Below are positions 6,803 through 14,829 of a stretch of 64,000 bases of DNA, one piece after another. The stretch spans positions 558,001 through 622,000 of the forward strand of contig NZ_VOSI01000002.1 in assembly GCF_019797745.1 (NCBI RefSeq), written 5' to 3'. Source of the stretch: Edaphocola aurantiacus. GTDB taxonomy: Bacteria; Bacteroidota; Bacteroidia; Chitinophagales; Chitinophagaceae. Below the pieces are notes generated by a model, which did no database searches, had not been told where the DNA came from, and saw nothing but the letters and a program-made list of their open reading frames with translations. The stretch's first letter is position 1. Each line of letters begins with the position of its first letter. The position numbers and the translations under genes were made by a program.

Positions 6803-8998
6803 TTATCTTAAGAATAATAACTCTCTGTATTTAGGCATTGGCCAGATCTTATCATCAACCAGTAATTCCAGTTTGTCTGCATGATAACGGATCTTTTCAA
6901 AGCGCGCTTTGATATTAGTGCAGTAATCGAAAGCTTTCTTATGCATATCAGTCAGCTTATTCGCTTTCTTGCGCTCATCGATCATCGCTTCTACATTATC
7001 ATTCAGCTGTTGGATATGACCGCTGATTACTTTGATCAGGTTCAGTTGTGCAGCATAAGTATCTTCACCCAGACCCAGATCTTTCAGACCTTTTACATTT
7101 GTTACCAGGTTATTCTGATATTCAACTGCAGCAGGTAAGATATGATTTGTACACAGGTAACCCAGTACGCGCGCTTCGATCTGTACACGTTTTACATACT
7201 CTTCCAGTACGATCTCATGACGTGCAGCCAGTTCTCTTGCGCTATAGATACCCATTTCGGTAAACATATCTATAGTCTCTTTCTTAGCCAGTACATCCAG
7301 TGCTTCAGGAGTAGTTTTGAAATTGCTCAGGCCGCGTTTTGCCGCTTCCTGTGCCCACTCTTCACTGTAGTTATCGCCTTCGAATAAGATATTCTGACTG
7401 TCTTTAATAGATTGTCTCAGCGTTTGCAGGATTGCGATTTCTTTTTTCTCACCACCGGCGATCTTCGCATCAACTTCTTTCTTGAACTCGATCAGGGTTT
7501 TAGCCATAATCGTATTCAGTGTACTCATAGAAGAAGCACAGTTAGCAGAAGAACCTACCGCTCTGAATTCAAATTTATTTCCGGTGAACGCGAATGGAGA
7601 TGTACGGTTACGATCCGTGTTATCCATCAGCAGTTCAGGAATATGCTTGTGAATATCTAATTTCAGGATCACTTCATCCTGCTCTGTAAATTTACCGGAA
7701 ACGCGCTCTTCAATTTCACCCAGTACTTTGGTCAGGTATTCACCGATGAATACAGAGATAATAGCCGGAGGAGCTTCGTTTGCACCCAGACGGTAGTCAT
7801 TACCTTCAGATGCGATTGCTGCGCGCAGCAGGTCTGCATAATCATGCACCGCTTTGATCACGTTGATGAAGAACGTTAAGAACAACAGGTTTGTTCTAGG
7901 CGTTTTACCAGGAGCCAGCAGGTTAATACCTGTGTCGGTAGCTAAGCTCCAGTTATTATGTTTACCACTACCGTTTACACCTGCAAATGGTTTCTCGTGG
8001 AATAATACTTTCAGTTTATGACGCTTTGCAACACGGTTCATTACATCCATCAGCAAAGAGTTGTGATCTACTGCAATGTTCACCTCTTCAAAGATCGGCG
8101 CACATTCAAACTGTGCAGGAGCAACCTCGTTGTGGCGGGTACGCAGTGGAATACCTAATTTATAAGACTCTTGTTCAAAGTCCTGCATGAAGGCAAATAC
8201 GCGTTCAGGAATAGCACCGAAGTAGTGATCTTCCAGTTGCTGACCTTTAGCAGGAGCATGACCGATCAGGGTACGACCACATTGTACCAGATCCGGACGT
8301 GCATCAGCCAGGGCCTCATCAATTACAAAATATTCTTGTTCCCATCCTAAAGTAGCGGTTACTTTAGAAACGTTTTTATCAAAATAGTTACATACATCTA
8401 CAGCCGCTTTATCCAGAACAGCAATAGATTTCAGCAATGGAGCTTTGTAGTCCAGAGACTCACCACTGTATGCAATAAAGATAGTAGGGATACATAAAGT
8501 TTTACCCTGTGCAGTCTCCATGATGAATGGTGGAGATGCCGGATCCCAGGCGGTATAGCCACGGGCTTCAAATGTTGCACGGATACCACCGTTAGGGAAG
8601 CTCGATGCATCTGGTTCCTGTTGGATCAGGGCGTCACCATCAAAGGTTTCCAGTGGTGAACCATCTGATTTTAAGGTAAAGAAAGAATCGTGCTTCTCGG
8701 CAGTAGTACCGGTTAATGGCTGGAACCAGTGTGAAATGTGTGTTACACCTTGTGACATGGCCCAGGCTTTCATACCGGATGCGATCTGCTCTGCCATTTT
8801 ACGATCTATCTTGCTTCCGGCTTTTACAGAAGCCTGCAGGCTTTTGTAGGCTTCGTCGCTTAAATATTCGCGAACCTTAGCTCCGGTAAATACATTCGAT
8901 CCAAAGAATTCTGTAATCTTCTTACCAGAATAATCCAGGATTTTTTTGTCGTTGTGCAAATGCACTTCATCAATAGAAGCAAAACGATGTGCAGACAT
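6803..8998 (-). CDS. glnN: Glutamine synthetase type III
   Basis: Makes glutamine from glutamate, ammonia and ATP in the cytoplasm; the main ammonium-assimilating enzyme form in many Bacteroidota. At 731 residues it has the length of the GSIII class (about 700-730), much longer than GSI. Visible class motifs are the N-terminal FGSNVF stretch near 32, GWEQEYF at 218-224, RHNEVAPAQFE at 288-298, FHEKPFAGVNGSGKHNNWS at 333-351, and the ATP/glutamate-site segment NRTSPFAFTGNKFEFRAVGSS near 460-480. It is monocistronic with a terminator at its 3' end and a TACTTTTG promoter element at 9068-9061. Confidence 0.96.
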   Translation of the reverse strand: MSAHRFASIDEVHLHNDKKILDYSGKKITEFFGSNVFTGAKVREYLSDEAYKSLQASVKAGSKIDRKMAEQIASGMKAWAMSQGVTHISHWFQPLTGTTAEKHDSFFTLKSDGSPLETFDGDALIQQEPDASSFPNGGIRATFEARGYTAWDPASPPFIMETAQGKTLCIPTIFIAYSGESLDYKAPLLKSIAVLDKAAVDVCNYFDKNVSKVTATLGWEQEYFVIDEALADARPDLVQCGRTLIGHAPAKGQQLEDHYFGAIPERVFAFMQDFEQESYKLGIPLRTRHNEVAPAQFECAPIFEEVNIAVDHNSLLMDVMNRVAKRHKLKVLFHEKPFAGVNGSGKHNNWSLATDTGINLLAPGKTPRTNLLFLTFFINVIKAVHDYADLLRAAIASEGNDYRLGANEAPPAIISVFIGEYLTKVLGEIEERVSGKFTEQDEVILKLDIHKHIPELLMDNTDRNRTSPFAFTGNKFEFRAVGSSANCASSMSTLNTIMAKTLIEFKKEVDAKIAGGEKKEIAILQTLRQSIKDSQNILFEGDNYSEEWAQEAAKRGLSNFKTTPEALDVLAKKETIDMFTEMGIYSARELAARHEIVLEEYVKRVQIEARVLGYLCTNHILPAAVEYQNNLVTNVKGLKDLGLGEDTYAAQLNLIKVISGHIQQLNDNVEAMIDERKKANKLTDMHKKAFDYCTNIKARFEKIRYHADKLELLVDDKIWPMPKYRELLFLR

Positions 8999-9060
8999 TT
9001 GAAAAATATTTAATGTTATTAAAAATTAGAAATAATGTTACTTTTTGTCCTTCCGGTACG

Positions 9061-9068
9061 CAAAAGTA
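9061..9068 (-). promoter_or_regulatory. -7 promoter element of glnN
   Basis: Minus-strand TACTTTTG matches TAnnTTTG and would start transcription about 55 nt before the glnN ATG. No good TTG at the -33 position was found. Confidence 0.45.
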
Positions 9069-9119
9069 TAAATATTTTTTGATTCGATGCGTTAATTGTG
9101 GTCAAAAAAACTAAAAAAA

Positions 9120-9141
9120 GTGATTATTAAAAAATAATCAC
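9120..9141 (-). terminator. Terminator overlapping the PPTase stop codon
   Basis: GTGATTATT (9120-9128) pairs with AATAATCAC (9133-9141), loop of four A/T. On the minus strand the stem runs into TTTTTTT. The TGA stop of the phosphopantetheinyl transferase (9140-9138) lies inside the stem. It ends the mqnC-PPTase transcript. Confidence 0.75.
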
Positions 9142-9740
9142 ATGTATGATATGGCGAAATCGGGATGTAATTGCCCGCTCAGCGTACATTCTTCTCGTGT
9201 TTTCTGTAAAGACATGCGAATCTTGAACCTGTCTTCACTCAGCAGATCCATAGATGCTATAGGCATGTCTGCCTTAAAATCTACCGCCCCCAGGCCATAA
9301 TATTTGAATAATGCCTCTTTGGCACACCAGGCCAGTGTAATACGGTGCATATCGCCCGCAGTAATCTTCTGTTCAGCATCAGCAAGAAATTTGGATTGCA
9401 GCCGCAGTATTTTTTCCTGGTATACCTGTATATCTATACCTACTGCTTTTTGGGTACTGACAATGGCTGCAGCATAAGGAAAGGAGTGCGAAATGGAAAA
9501 CCAGATAGAGTTGTCCTCCAGCATAGGTTTGCCCAGAGGATGAATGCTGATGCGCTCAAAAGGGAAACCAGGTACCAGTAATTGCAACAAAAAGCGACCG
9601 GATAAATGTTCCAGTCGCCTTTTGGGATGTTTTTGCTCTGAGCCAAACCCAAGGGCCTGGCTGAAAAAATCTTCCGATTCTGTGATCTTCCAGATGGCAA
9701 TATGCGTATCGTTATGTTCCAGTGTCTGGAGTAATGGCAT
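9138..9740 (-). CDS. 4'-phosphopantetheinyl transferase (Sfp-like)
   Basis: Transfers the phosphopantetheine arm of CoA to a serine of acyl or peptidyl carrier proteins. The 200-residue protein shows HPLGKP near 75, WFSISHS near 90, the metal-binding motif VGIDIQ near 112, and WCAKEALFKYYG near 144, where K and E are catalytic. The second acidic metal ligand of Sfp (GIDIE) is Q here. The start at 9740 (MPLLQTLEH) is chosen over a longer frame to 9899, which would overlap mqnC by more than 140 bp. It begins 16 nt downstream of mqnC and likely shares its transcript, though no carrier-protein gene is nearby. Confidence 0.85.
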   Translation of the reverse strand: MPLLQTLEHNDTHIAIWKITESEDFFSQALGFGSEQKHPKRRLEHLSGRFLLQLLVPGFPFERISIHPLGKPMLEDNSIWFSISHSFPYAAAIVSTQKAVGIDIQVYQEKILRLQSKFLADAEQKITAGDMHRITLAWCAKEALFKYYGLGAVDFKADMPIASMDLLSEDRFKIRMSLQKTREECTLSGQLHPDFAISYM

Positions 9741-9756
9741 AATGTATCTGCTATAA

Positions 9757-10878
9757 TTAATAAGTAATAACCTGCTCTTCCATCTGCGGCATGGCACGGA
9801 ACTCATACTGCTGATTACGCAGTTGCGGTTCAAAGCCTGCTTCCTGGATCGCCTGCTGAATGCCTTTGGCCGTAAAGCGGTGTGGTGCACCTGCTGCACT
9901 CACTACATTCTCTTCGATCATGATCGAACCGAAGTCATTGGCACCGGCATGCAGACATAACTGACCTACTTTTTTACCGACAGTCAGCCAGCTGGCTTGT
10001 ATATTTTTGATATTTGGTAACATGATACGGCTCAATGCAATCATGCGGATATATTCTTCGGCAGTCGTATCGTTTTTGGCACGACGAATCTTTTTCAACA
10101 GTGTGTCTACATCCTGGAAGGTCCATGGAATAAAGGCTACAAATCCTTTGGCTCCTTCAGGTTTTTTGGCCTGTACCGCACGGATTTTTTCCAGGTGTTC
10201 AAAACGTTCCCTGATTGTTTCGATATGTCCGAACATCATAGTAGCCGTAGTGGTCAGTCCCACCTGGTGCGCGACTTCCATAACATCCAGCCATTCCTGC
10301 GCGCTGCATTTACCTTTAGAGATCAGGCGGCGTACACGGTCGTCCAGTATCTCGGCACCAGGGCCGGGCATACTATCCATACCTGCTTCTTTTAACGCAA
10401 TCAATGCTTCTTTATGACTTATACCGGAAACCTTACATATGTGTGCTACCTCCGGTGGTCCCAGGGTATGCAGTTTCAGATTAGGGTACAGGGATTTTAA
10501 TTCTTTAAACAGACCTACATAATAATCCAGGCCCAGGTCCGGGTGGTGACCACCCTGCAGCAGCAATTGCTCTCCACCATATTTAAAGGTTTCTTCAATT
10601 TTCTGCTTGTAGATCTCGATATTGGTTATGTATCCTTCTGCATGTCCGGGAATGCGGTAGAAATTACAGAATTTACAGTTGGCAGTACATACATTGGTCG
10701 TATTCATATTACGGTCAATGATCCAGGTTACTTTACCGTGTGGCACCTGCTTCTTTCTGATCTCATTGGCTACAAAAGCCAATTCAGTCAATGGCGCATG
10801 TTCAAATAAATACATACCCTCTTCTACGGATAAAAACTCCAGATCAAGGGCTTTCTTATATAACTGAGACAGATTCAT
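9757..10878 (-). CDS. mqnC: Cyclic dehypoxanthinyl futalosine synthase MqnC
   Basis: A radical-SAM enzyme of the futalosine route to menaquinone: it closes the ring of dehypoxanthine futalosine. The cluster-binding cysteines are C64, C68 and C71 (NVCTANCKFCNFYR), preceded by WIIDRNMNTTN. The segments LLLQGGHHPDLGLDYY near 126, MPGPGAEILDDRVR near 195 and TTTATMMFGHIET near 232 are typical of MqnC; the related MqnE aminofutalosine synthase has CxFCAFRR in this place. At 373 residues it has the family length. No other mqn genes are in the window. An inverted repeat overlaps its -7 promoter element. Confidence 0.88.
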   Translation of the reverse strand: MNLSQLYKKALDLEFLSVEEGMYLFEHAPLTELAFVANEIRKKQVPHGKVTWIIDRNMNTTNVCTANCKFCNFYRIPGHAEGYITNIEIYKQKIEETFKYGGEQLLLQGGHHPDLGLDYYVGLFKELKSLYPNLKLHTLGPPEVAHICKVSGISHKEALIALKEAGMDSMPGPGAEILDDRVRRLISKGKCSAQEWLDVMEVAHQVGLTTTATMMFGHIETIRERFEHLEKIRAVQAKKPEGAKGFVAFIPWTFQDVDTLLKKIRRAKNDTTAEEYIRMIALSRIMLPNIKNIQASWLTVGKKVGQLCLHAGANDFGSIMIEENVVSAAGAPHRFTAKGIQQAIQEAGFEPQLRNQQYEFRAMPQMEEQVITY

Positions 10879-10912
10879 AAACTATTCCTGCTACGCAAAT
10901 TAGTACATAGCG

Positions 10913-10940
10913 CGTACAAAGGTAGGCAAAACTTTGTACG
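10913..10940. promoter_or_regulatory. 9-bp inverted repeat overlapping the mqnC promoter
   Basis: CGTACAAAG (10913-10921) and CTTTGTACG (10932-10940) are exact reverse complements with a 10-nt spacer. On the minus strand TACCTTTG (10924-10917), a -7 element of the TAnnTTTG type, is partly inside the left arm and lies about 40 bp from the mqnC start. A regulator bound here would block that promoter; the regulator is unknown. Confidence 0.5.
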
Positions 10941-11113
10941 GCAGTGGAAATTTAAGAATCTTTATACATTGCATTAAATACAAAAACAGGGTATTTCGTT
11001 ATTTATTTAAGGGCATTTTTTTAACATTTTAATTTAGTTAATATGCGCCGGAGTATTAAACTTATGGTTAACTTCACGTTCTAAAGTGAATAACTGTTTA
11101 AATATTTATAATC

Positions 11114-11356
11114 ATGAAAAAAGTATCATTGCTGTTAGGTGCCTTATTATTAGTAGGCGGAGTGTCTTTTGCTGGTGTAAAAGATAAAAAAGAGAAAAAA
11201 GCTAAAACAGAAAGCTGCACTAAAGGTGGAAGCTGTTGCGCTAAAAAAGGAAAAGATGCTGAGAAAACAGTAAGTGTAGAGAAAGATACCAAAGAGGTAA
11301 AAGCAGATGCTCCTCAGATTCAAAGAGGTAAGCCAATGCGTGCTACACAACTGTAA
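11114..11356 (+). CDS. Small secreted Lys-rich protein with CC motif
   Basis: An 80-residue protein of unknown function. A clear signal peptide (MKKVSLLLGALLLVGGVSFAG) is followed by a lysine-rich, low-complexity mature part of about 60 residues with three cysteines in CTKGGSCCAKKG. Charge and cysteine spacing would suit metal binding or a disulfide-linked envelope peptide, but this is inference. It is monocistronic, with its own upstream region and a strong terminator shared with convergent hemB. Translation is supported by the signal peptide and the position of the terminator 19 nt after the stop. Confidence 0.7.
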   Translation: MKKVSLLLGALLLVGGVSFAGVKDKKEKKAKTESCTKGGSCCAKKGKDAEKTVSVEKDTKEVKADAPQIQRGKPMRATQL

Positions 11357-11374
11357 GCAGCAAAAGATATAATT

Positions 11375-11415
11375 ATAATAAAAGAGCGCAGGATTTTCCT
11401 GCGCTCTTTTATTAT
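11375..11415. terminator. Bidirectional terminator between the small secreted gene and hemB
   Basis: Perfect 19-bp stem (11375-11393 with 11397-11415), loop TTT, GC core GAGCGCAGGA, with T-runs on each strand. Confidence 0.9.
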
Positions 11416-11430
11416 GGGAATAAACGTAAT

Positions 11431-12408
11431 TTATAACAGTGCTACAGCATCTTTGGCGAAGTAGGTTGCGATAAGATCTGCTCCTGCACGCTTGATCGAA
11501 GTCAGGCTTTCTATAATAGCCTTCGGTTCGTCGATCCAGCCTTTCTCAGCAGCAGCTTTGATCATAGCATACTCACCACTCACATGGTATGCAGATACGG
11601 GCAAGGTTGTATTGTTTTTGATTTCGCGGATAATGTCCAGGTAAGCCATAGCCGGTTTGACCATAACAATATCTGCGCCCTCTGCCTCATCATTGTATAA
11701 TTCGGTCAGTGCTTCCAGGCGATTGGCATAATTCATCTGGTAGGTCTTCTTGTCTCCGAATCCCGGAGCACTGTCCAGCGCATCACGGAAAGGGCCGTAG
11801 AAACAACTGGCATATTTTGCGGTATAGCTCATGATTCCAACATTGGAATAGCCTTCCGTTTCCAGTGCATGACGGAAAGCGCCGATACGGCCATCCATCA
11901 TATCGCTCGGTGCAATGAAATCGGCACCGGCTGCGGCATGGCTAAGGCTCATGCGCGTAAGCGCTTCAACCGTTGCATCATTTAGGATCGTTCCTTTTTC
12001 CGGGTCTACAATTCCATCATGTCCGTAGATAGAATACGGGTCCAGTGCCACATCGGTCATGACAACCATCCCTGGTACTGCATCCTTTATCGCTTTAACG
12101 GCTCTTTGCATCAGCCCGTCCGGGTTCCAGCTTTCCTTACCGGTATTATCTTTCAGCTGATCGTCACATTTGATGAACAGCAGCACAGATTTGATACCCA
12201 TATTCCATACCTCTTTTACCTCATCAATGGTTTTGTCCAGTGAGCGGCGGTAATAACCCGGCATAGAGGGTATCTCATGGATGATATCCTTACCCTCATC
12301 AATGAATATCGGTAAAATAAAGTCACTTGGTGTTAATACCGTTTCGGCCAGCATGCTTCTGATGGCAGTACTGCTTCTGCTGATACGATTTCTTCTCTGC
12401 AAATACAT
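11431..12408 (-). CDS. hemB: Porphobilinogen synthase (delta-aminolevulinate dehydratase)
   Basis: Condenses two 5-aminolevulinate molecules to porphobilinogen in haem synthesis. The 325-residue protein has the two Schiff-base lysines K198 (YTAKYASCFYGPFRD) and K251 (MVKPAMAYLD). The segment DVALDPYSIYGHDG (119-132) lacks the three cysteines of zinc enzymes, so this is the magnesium-type HemB. It follows hemF by 34 nt after the hemF stop region on the same strand, forming a hemF-hemB pair. Confidence 0.96.
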   Translation of the reverse strand: MYLQRRNRISRSSTAIRSMLAETVLTPSDFILPIFIDEGKDIIHEIPSMPGYYRRSLDKTIDEVKEVWNMGIKSVLLFIKCDDQLKDNTGKESWNPDGLMQRAVKAIKDAVPGMVVMTDVALDPYSIYGHDGIVDPEKGTILNDATVEALTRMSLSHAAAGADFIAPSDMMDGRIGAFRHALETEGYSNVGIMSYTAKYASCFYGPFRDALDSAPGFGDKKTYQMNYANRLEALTELYNDEAEGADIVMVKPAMAYLDIIREIKNNTTLPVSAYHVSGEYAMIKAAAEKGWIDEPKAIIESLTSIKRAGADLIATYFAKDAVALL

Positions 12409-12442
12409 AATATAGTGATTTCAATAATTCAAATAAATAATA

Positions 12443-13381
12443 CTACGCCCATTCTTTAGGATGCATACAGGCATCTAAAAGTACGGCTTCCGGGCTTCCG
12501 GCTTCCGGCTGATAGTTATAGTCGAAGCGGACCGTCGGCGGCAGACTCATCAGAATACTCTCTGTACGTCCGTTTGTTTTTAATCCGAATATAGTGCCTC
12601 TATCATGAATGAGGTTAAACTCTACATAGCGGCCACGGCGTATTTCCTGCCAGTACTTCTGTTCCGGAGTATACGCCTTGTTTTTATTTTTTTCAATAAT
12701 CGGAATATAGGCTTCGATAAAGCAATTACCATTGGCCTGCTGGAAGGCAAACAGCTCATCCAGGCTTAACTGAACATGTGGCAATTCTTTATGAACAGCA
12801 CCACCCGGTTTTACATGATCATAGAATACACCACCAATACCCCTCATTTCAAAACCACGGTGTGCATTATTAAAGTAGCCATCACACTCTTTTTTCAATA
12901 CAGGATAAATATCCGTGTGGAAATGATCCAGTGTCAGCTTCAATGTGCCGTGGAAATGTCTGGCATCACCTTCATCCAGGTAATAAGGAGTAAGGTCTGC
13001 ACCACCGCCAAACCAGCGGTCACATACATTGCCCTCTGCGTCATACAATTCAAAATAGCGCCAGTTGGCATGGGTAGTCGGCACCATAGGATTTACAGGA
13101 TGCAATACCAGGCTCAGGCCGCAGGCAAACCATGTATGTCCGTCAATATTAAGCTGCCGGCGCATCGTGTCAGTTACGGTACCATATACCACTGATGTAT
13201 TGACACCACCCTTTTCAAAAACAGCACCATTGCTGATCACACGGGTCTTGCCCCCTCCACCTTCCGGTCGCTCCCACAGATCTTCTACAAATTTTGCCTG
13301 GCCATCGCTGGTTTCTAAAGCGGCACAAATTCGGTTTTGCAGATCATGGATAAAGTCGATCCAGATGTCTTTATGGAACAT
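12443..13381 (-). CDS. hemF: Oxygen-dependent coproporphyrinogen III oxidase
   Basis: Oxidatively decarboxylates coproporphyrinogen III to protoporphyrinogen IX using O2. The 312-residue protein shows WERPEGGGGKTRVI near 37, HPVNPMVPTTHANWRYFE near 95, RWFGGGADLTPYYL near 122, FEMRGIGGVFYD near 160 and GRYVEFNLIHDRGTIFGL near 250, all HemF signatures. The start at 13381 (MFHKDIWIDFIHDLQ) fits homologues; a frame reaching 13420 would be translated through a terminator hairpin. Presence of HemF implies haem synthesis under oxygen. Confidence 0.95.
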   Translation of the reverse strand: MFHKDIWIDFIHDLQNRICAALETSDGQAKFVEDLWERPEGGGGKTRVISNGAVFEKGGVNTSVVYGTVTDTMRRQLNIDGHTWFACGLSLVLHPVNPMVPTTHANWRYFELYDAEGNVCDRWFGGGADLTPYYLDEGDARHFHGTLKLTLDHFHTDIYPVLKKECDGYFNNAHRGFEMRGIGGVFYDHVKPGGAVHKELPHVQLSLDELFAFQQANGNCFIEAYIPIIEKNKNKAYTPEQKYWQEIRRGRYVEFNLIHDRGTIFGLKTNGRTESILMSLPPTVRFDYNYQPEAGSPEAVLLDACMHPKEWA

Positions 13382-13404
13382 AGCAGAAAATATGTTTAAA
13401 AAAA

Positions 13405-13436
13405 CAAAGTCAAAATTCATTTGAACTTTGACTTTG
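13405..13436 (-). terminator. Terminator between aminotransferase and hemF
   Basis: CAAAGTCAAA (13405-13414) pairs exactly with TTTGACTTTG (13427-13436). On the minus strand the stem is followed directly by TTTTTTT. It lies between the aminotransferase stop (13446) and the hemF start (13381), so hemF is read either by read-through or from a promoter within this short gap. Confidence 0.65.
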
Positions 13437-13445
13437 CCTTTGAGA

Positions 13446-14645
13446 TTATCGTTTCAGGGTTTTATATTCTTTCAGCGCTGCTTCAAGGCAATCCATCGCG
13501 TTGTTGATGGCGTCTTCATTCAGTACATATGCCATACGCACCTCATTTTTTCCTAAGCCGGGGGTCGCGTAGAAGCCACTTGCCGGAGCCATCATTACTG
13601 TGCTGTTGTTATGACGGAAACTTTCCAGCAACCATACGCAGAAGTCCTCACTATCTTCAATAGGCAATTTGGCCATGGCATAGAAAGCACCACCAGGATT
13701 AGGACATACAACACCTTCCATCGCTTGCAGGCGTTTAACCAGCAGGTCTCTGCGGGAAGCATATTCATTCAATACACTGTCAAAGTAGTTTTCCGGCAGG
13801 TCGCAGGCAGCTTCGCCCAGGATCTGCTCAAAGGTAGGAGGAGACAGACGGGCCTGTGCAAAGCGCAGTACCGCTGCATATACTTCTTTATTTTTAGTCA
13901 CCAGGGCACCGATACGGGCACCACAGGCACTGTAGCGTTTAGAAATAGTGTCCAGTAAGATAGCATGCTCTTCCAGGCCTTCCAGTGCCAGTGCAGAGAA
14001 GTGCTTCTGACCATCATAACAGAATTCTCTGTACGCCTCATCGCTGAACAGGAACAGGTTGTGCTTGATACAGATATCTCTCAGTACCATCAGTTCCTCT
14101 TTGCTGTACAGGTAACCGGTAGGGTTATTAGGATTACAGATCATAATCGCCTTGGTATTTGGCGTTACGGCTTTTTCAAATGCTTCGATAGAAGGCAGGG
14201 CGAAGTTCTCTTCAATAGTAGAACCGATCGGCACTACTTTAACACCAGCCGCAACAGCAAAACCATTGTAGTTAGCGTAGAATGGTTCCGGAATAATGAT
14301 TTCATCACCAGGATTCAGACAGGACATCATTGCAAAAGAGATGGCTTCTGAACCACCGGTAGTGATAATGATATCGTTTTTGGTAACGTTTAATTGCTGA
14401 CGGACGTAGTATGCAGCCAGTTTCTCTCTATAGCTTTCAAAACCTTCGCTCGGGCTGTACGCCAGTACCTTAAGATCTGTATGCTTAACAGCATCCAGGA
14501 TGCTCGGAGGAGTTTCGATATCCGGTTGGCCAATGTTTAAATGGTATACGGTAGCACCGGATTTTTTAGCTGCATCAGCATAAGGAGTCAGCTTTCTGAT
14601 AGGTGAAGGTGGCATCAGTTCGCCACGATTCGAAATTTGGGGCAT
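13446..14645 (-). CDS. PLP-dependent aminotransferase, AspC-like fold type I
   Basis: A 399-residue class I/II aminotransferase. PLP-binding residues are visible: N173 (NPNNPTG), D202 and Y205 (FSDEAYREF), the Schiff-base lysine K236 (DTISKRYSACGARIG) and R244. It most resembles the bacterial aspartate/aromatic aminotransferase group; the exact substrate cannot be read from the sequence. It precedes hemF but a terminator separates them, so a functional link to haem is not implied. A second, more canonical aspartate aminotransferase lies at 27313-28509. Confidence 0.88.
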   Translation of the reverse strand: MPQISNRGELMPPSPIRKLTPYADAAKKSGATVYHLNIGQPDIETPPSILDAVKHTDLKVLAYSPSEGFESYREKLAAYYVRQQLNVTKNDIIITTGGSEAISFAMMSCLNPGDEIIIPEPFYANYNGFAVAAGVKVVPIGSTIEENFALPSIEAFEKAVTPNTKAIMICNPNNPTGYLYSKEELMVLRDICIKHNLFLFSDEAYREFCYDGQKHFSALALEGLEEHAILLDTISKRYSACGARIGALVTKNKEVYAAVLRFAQARLSPPTFEQILGEAACDLPENYFDSVLNEYASRRDLLVKRLQAMEGVVCPNPGGAFYAMAKLPIEDSEDFCVWLLESFRHNNSTVMMAPASGFYATPGLGKNEVRMAYVLNEDAINNAMDCLEAALKEYKTLKR

Positions 14646-14670
14646 AAAACGCTATGTCTTTAATTGGGTG

Positions 14671-14697
14671 CAAAGTTACGGCTTTGCCGTATATCAA
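14671..14697 (-). promoter_or_regulatory. Promoter of the aminotransferase gene
   Basis: On the minus strand TTG (14697-14695), a 16-nt gap and TAACTTTG (14678-14671) follow the Bacteroidota pattern, with a slightly short spacer. It would begin the transcript about 20 nt before the ATG at 14645. Confidence 0.6.
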
Positions 14698-14797
14698 ACA
14701 CCTCAAATATGTAAAAACAAATGTGAACCGGCTGTCATTTTCTATGTTCATATATTATATATGACAATTGGCTGATTATATATCTGTGTTCTTGCCG

Positions 14798-14805
14798 TAG
14801 TTTTG
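14798..14805 (+). promoter_or_regulatory. -7 promoter element of the TonB receptor gene
   Basis: TAGTTTTG matches TAnnTTTG, 24 bp before the ATG at 14830. No TTG lies at the expected spacing. No riboswitch fits in the short leader. Confidence 0.5.
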
Positions 14806-14829
14806 CGCCTTAAAATTTTATAGCTGGAA

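Noticed and set aside
9741-9899. Extended N-terminus of the phosphopantetheinyl transferase.
   Set aside because: The extra 53 residues are basic and without structure and overlap mqnC; the start at 9740 lies just after the mqnC stop.
11067-11095. Bulged inverted repeat (GTTA/TAAC, TTCAC/GTGAA) before the small secreted gene.
   Set aside because: Short and interrupted; could be chance in AT-rich DNA and has no partner nearby.
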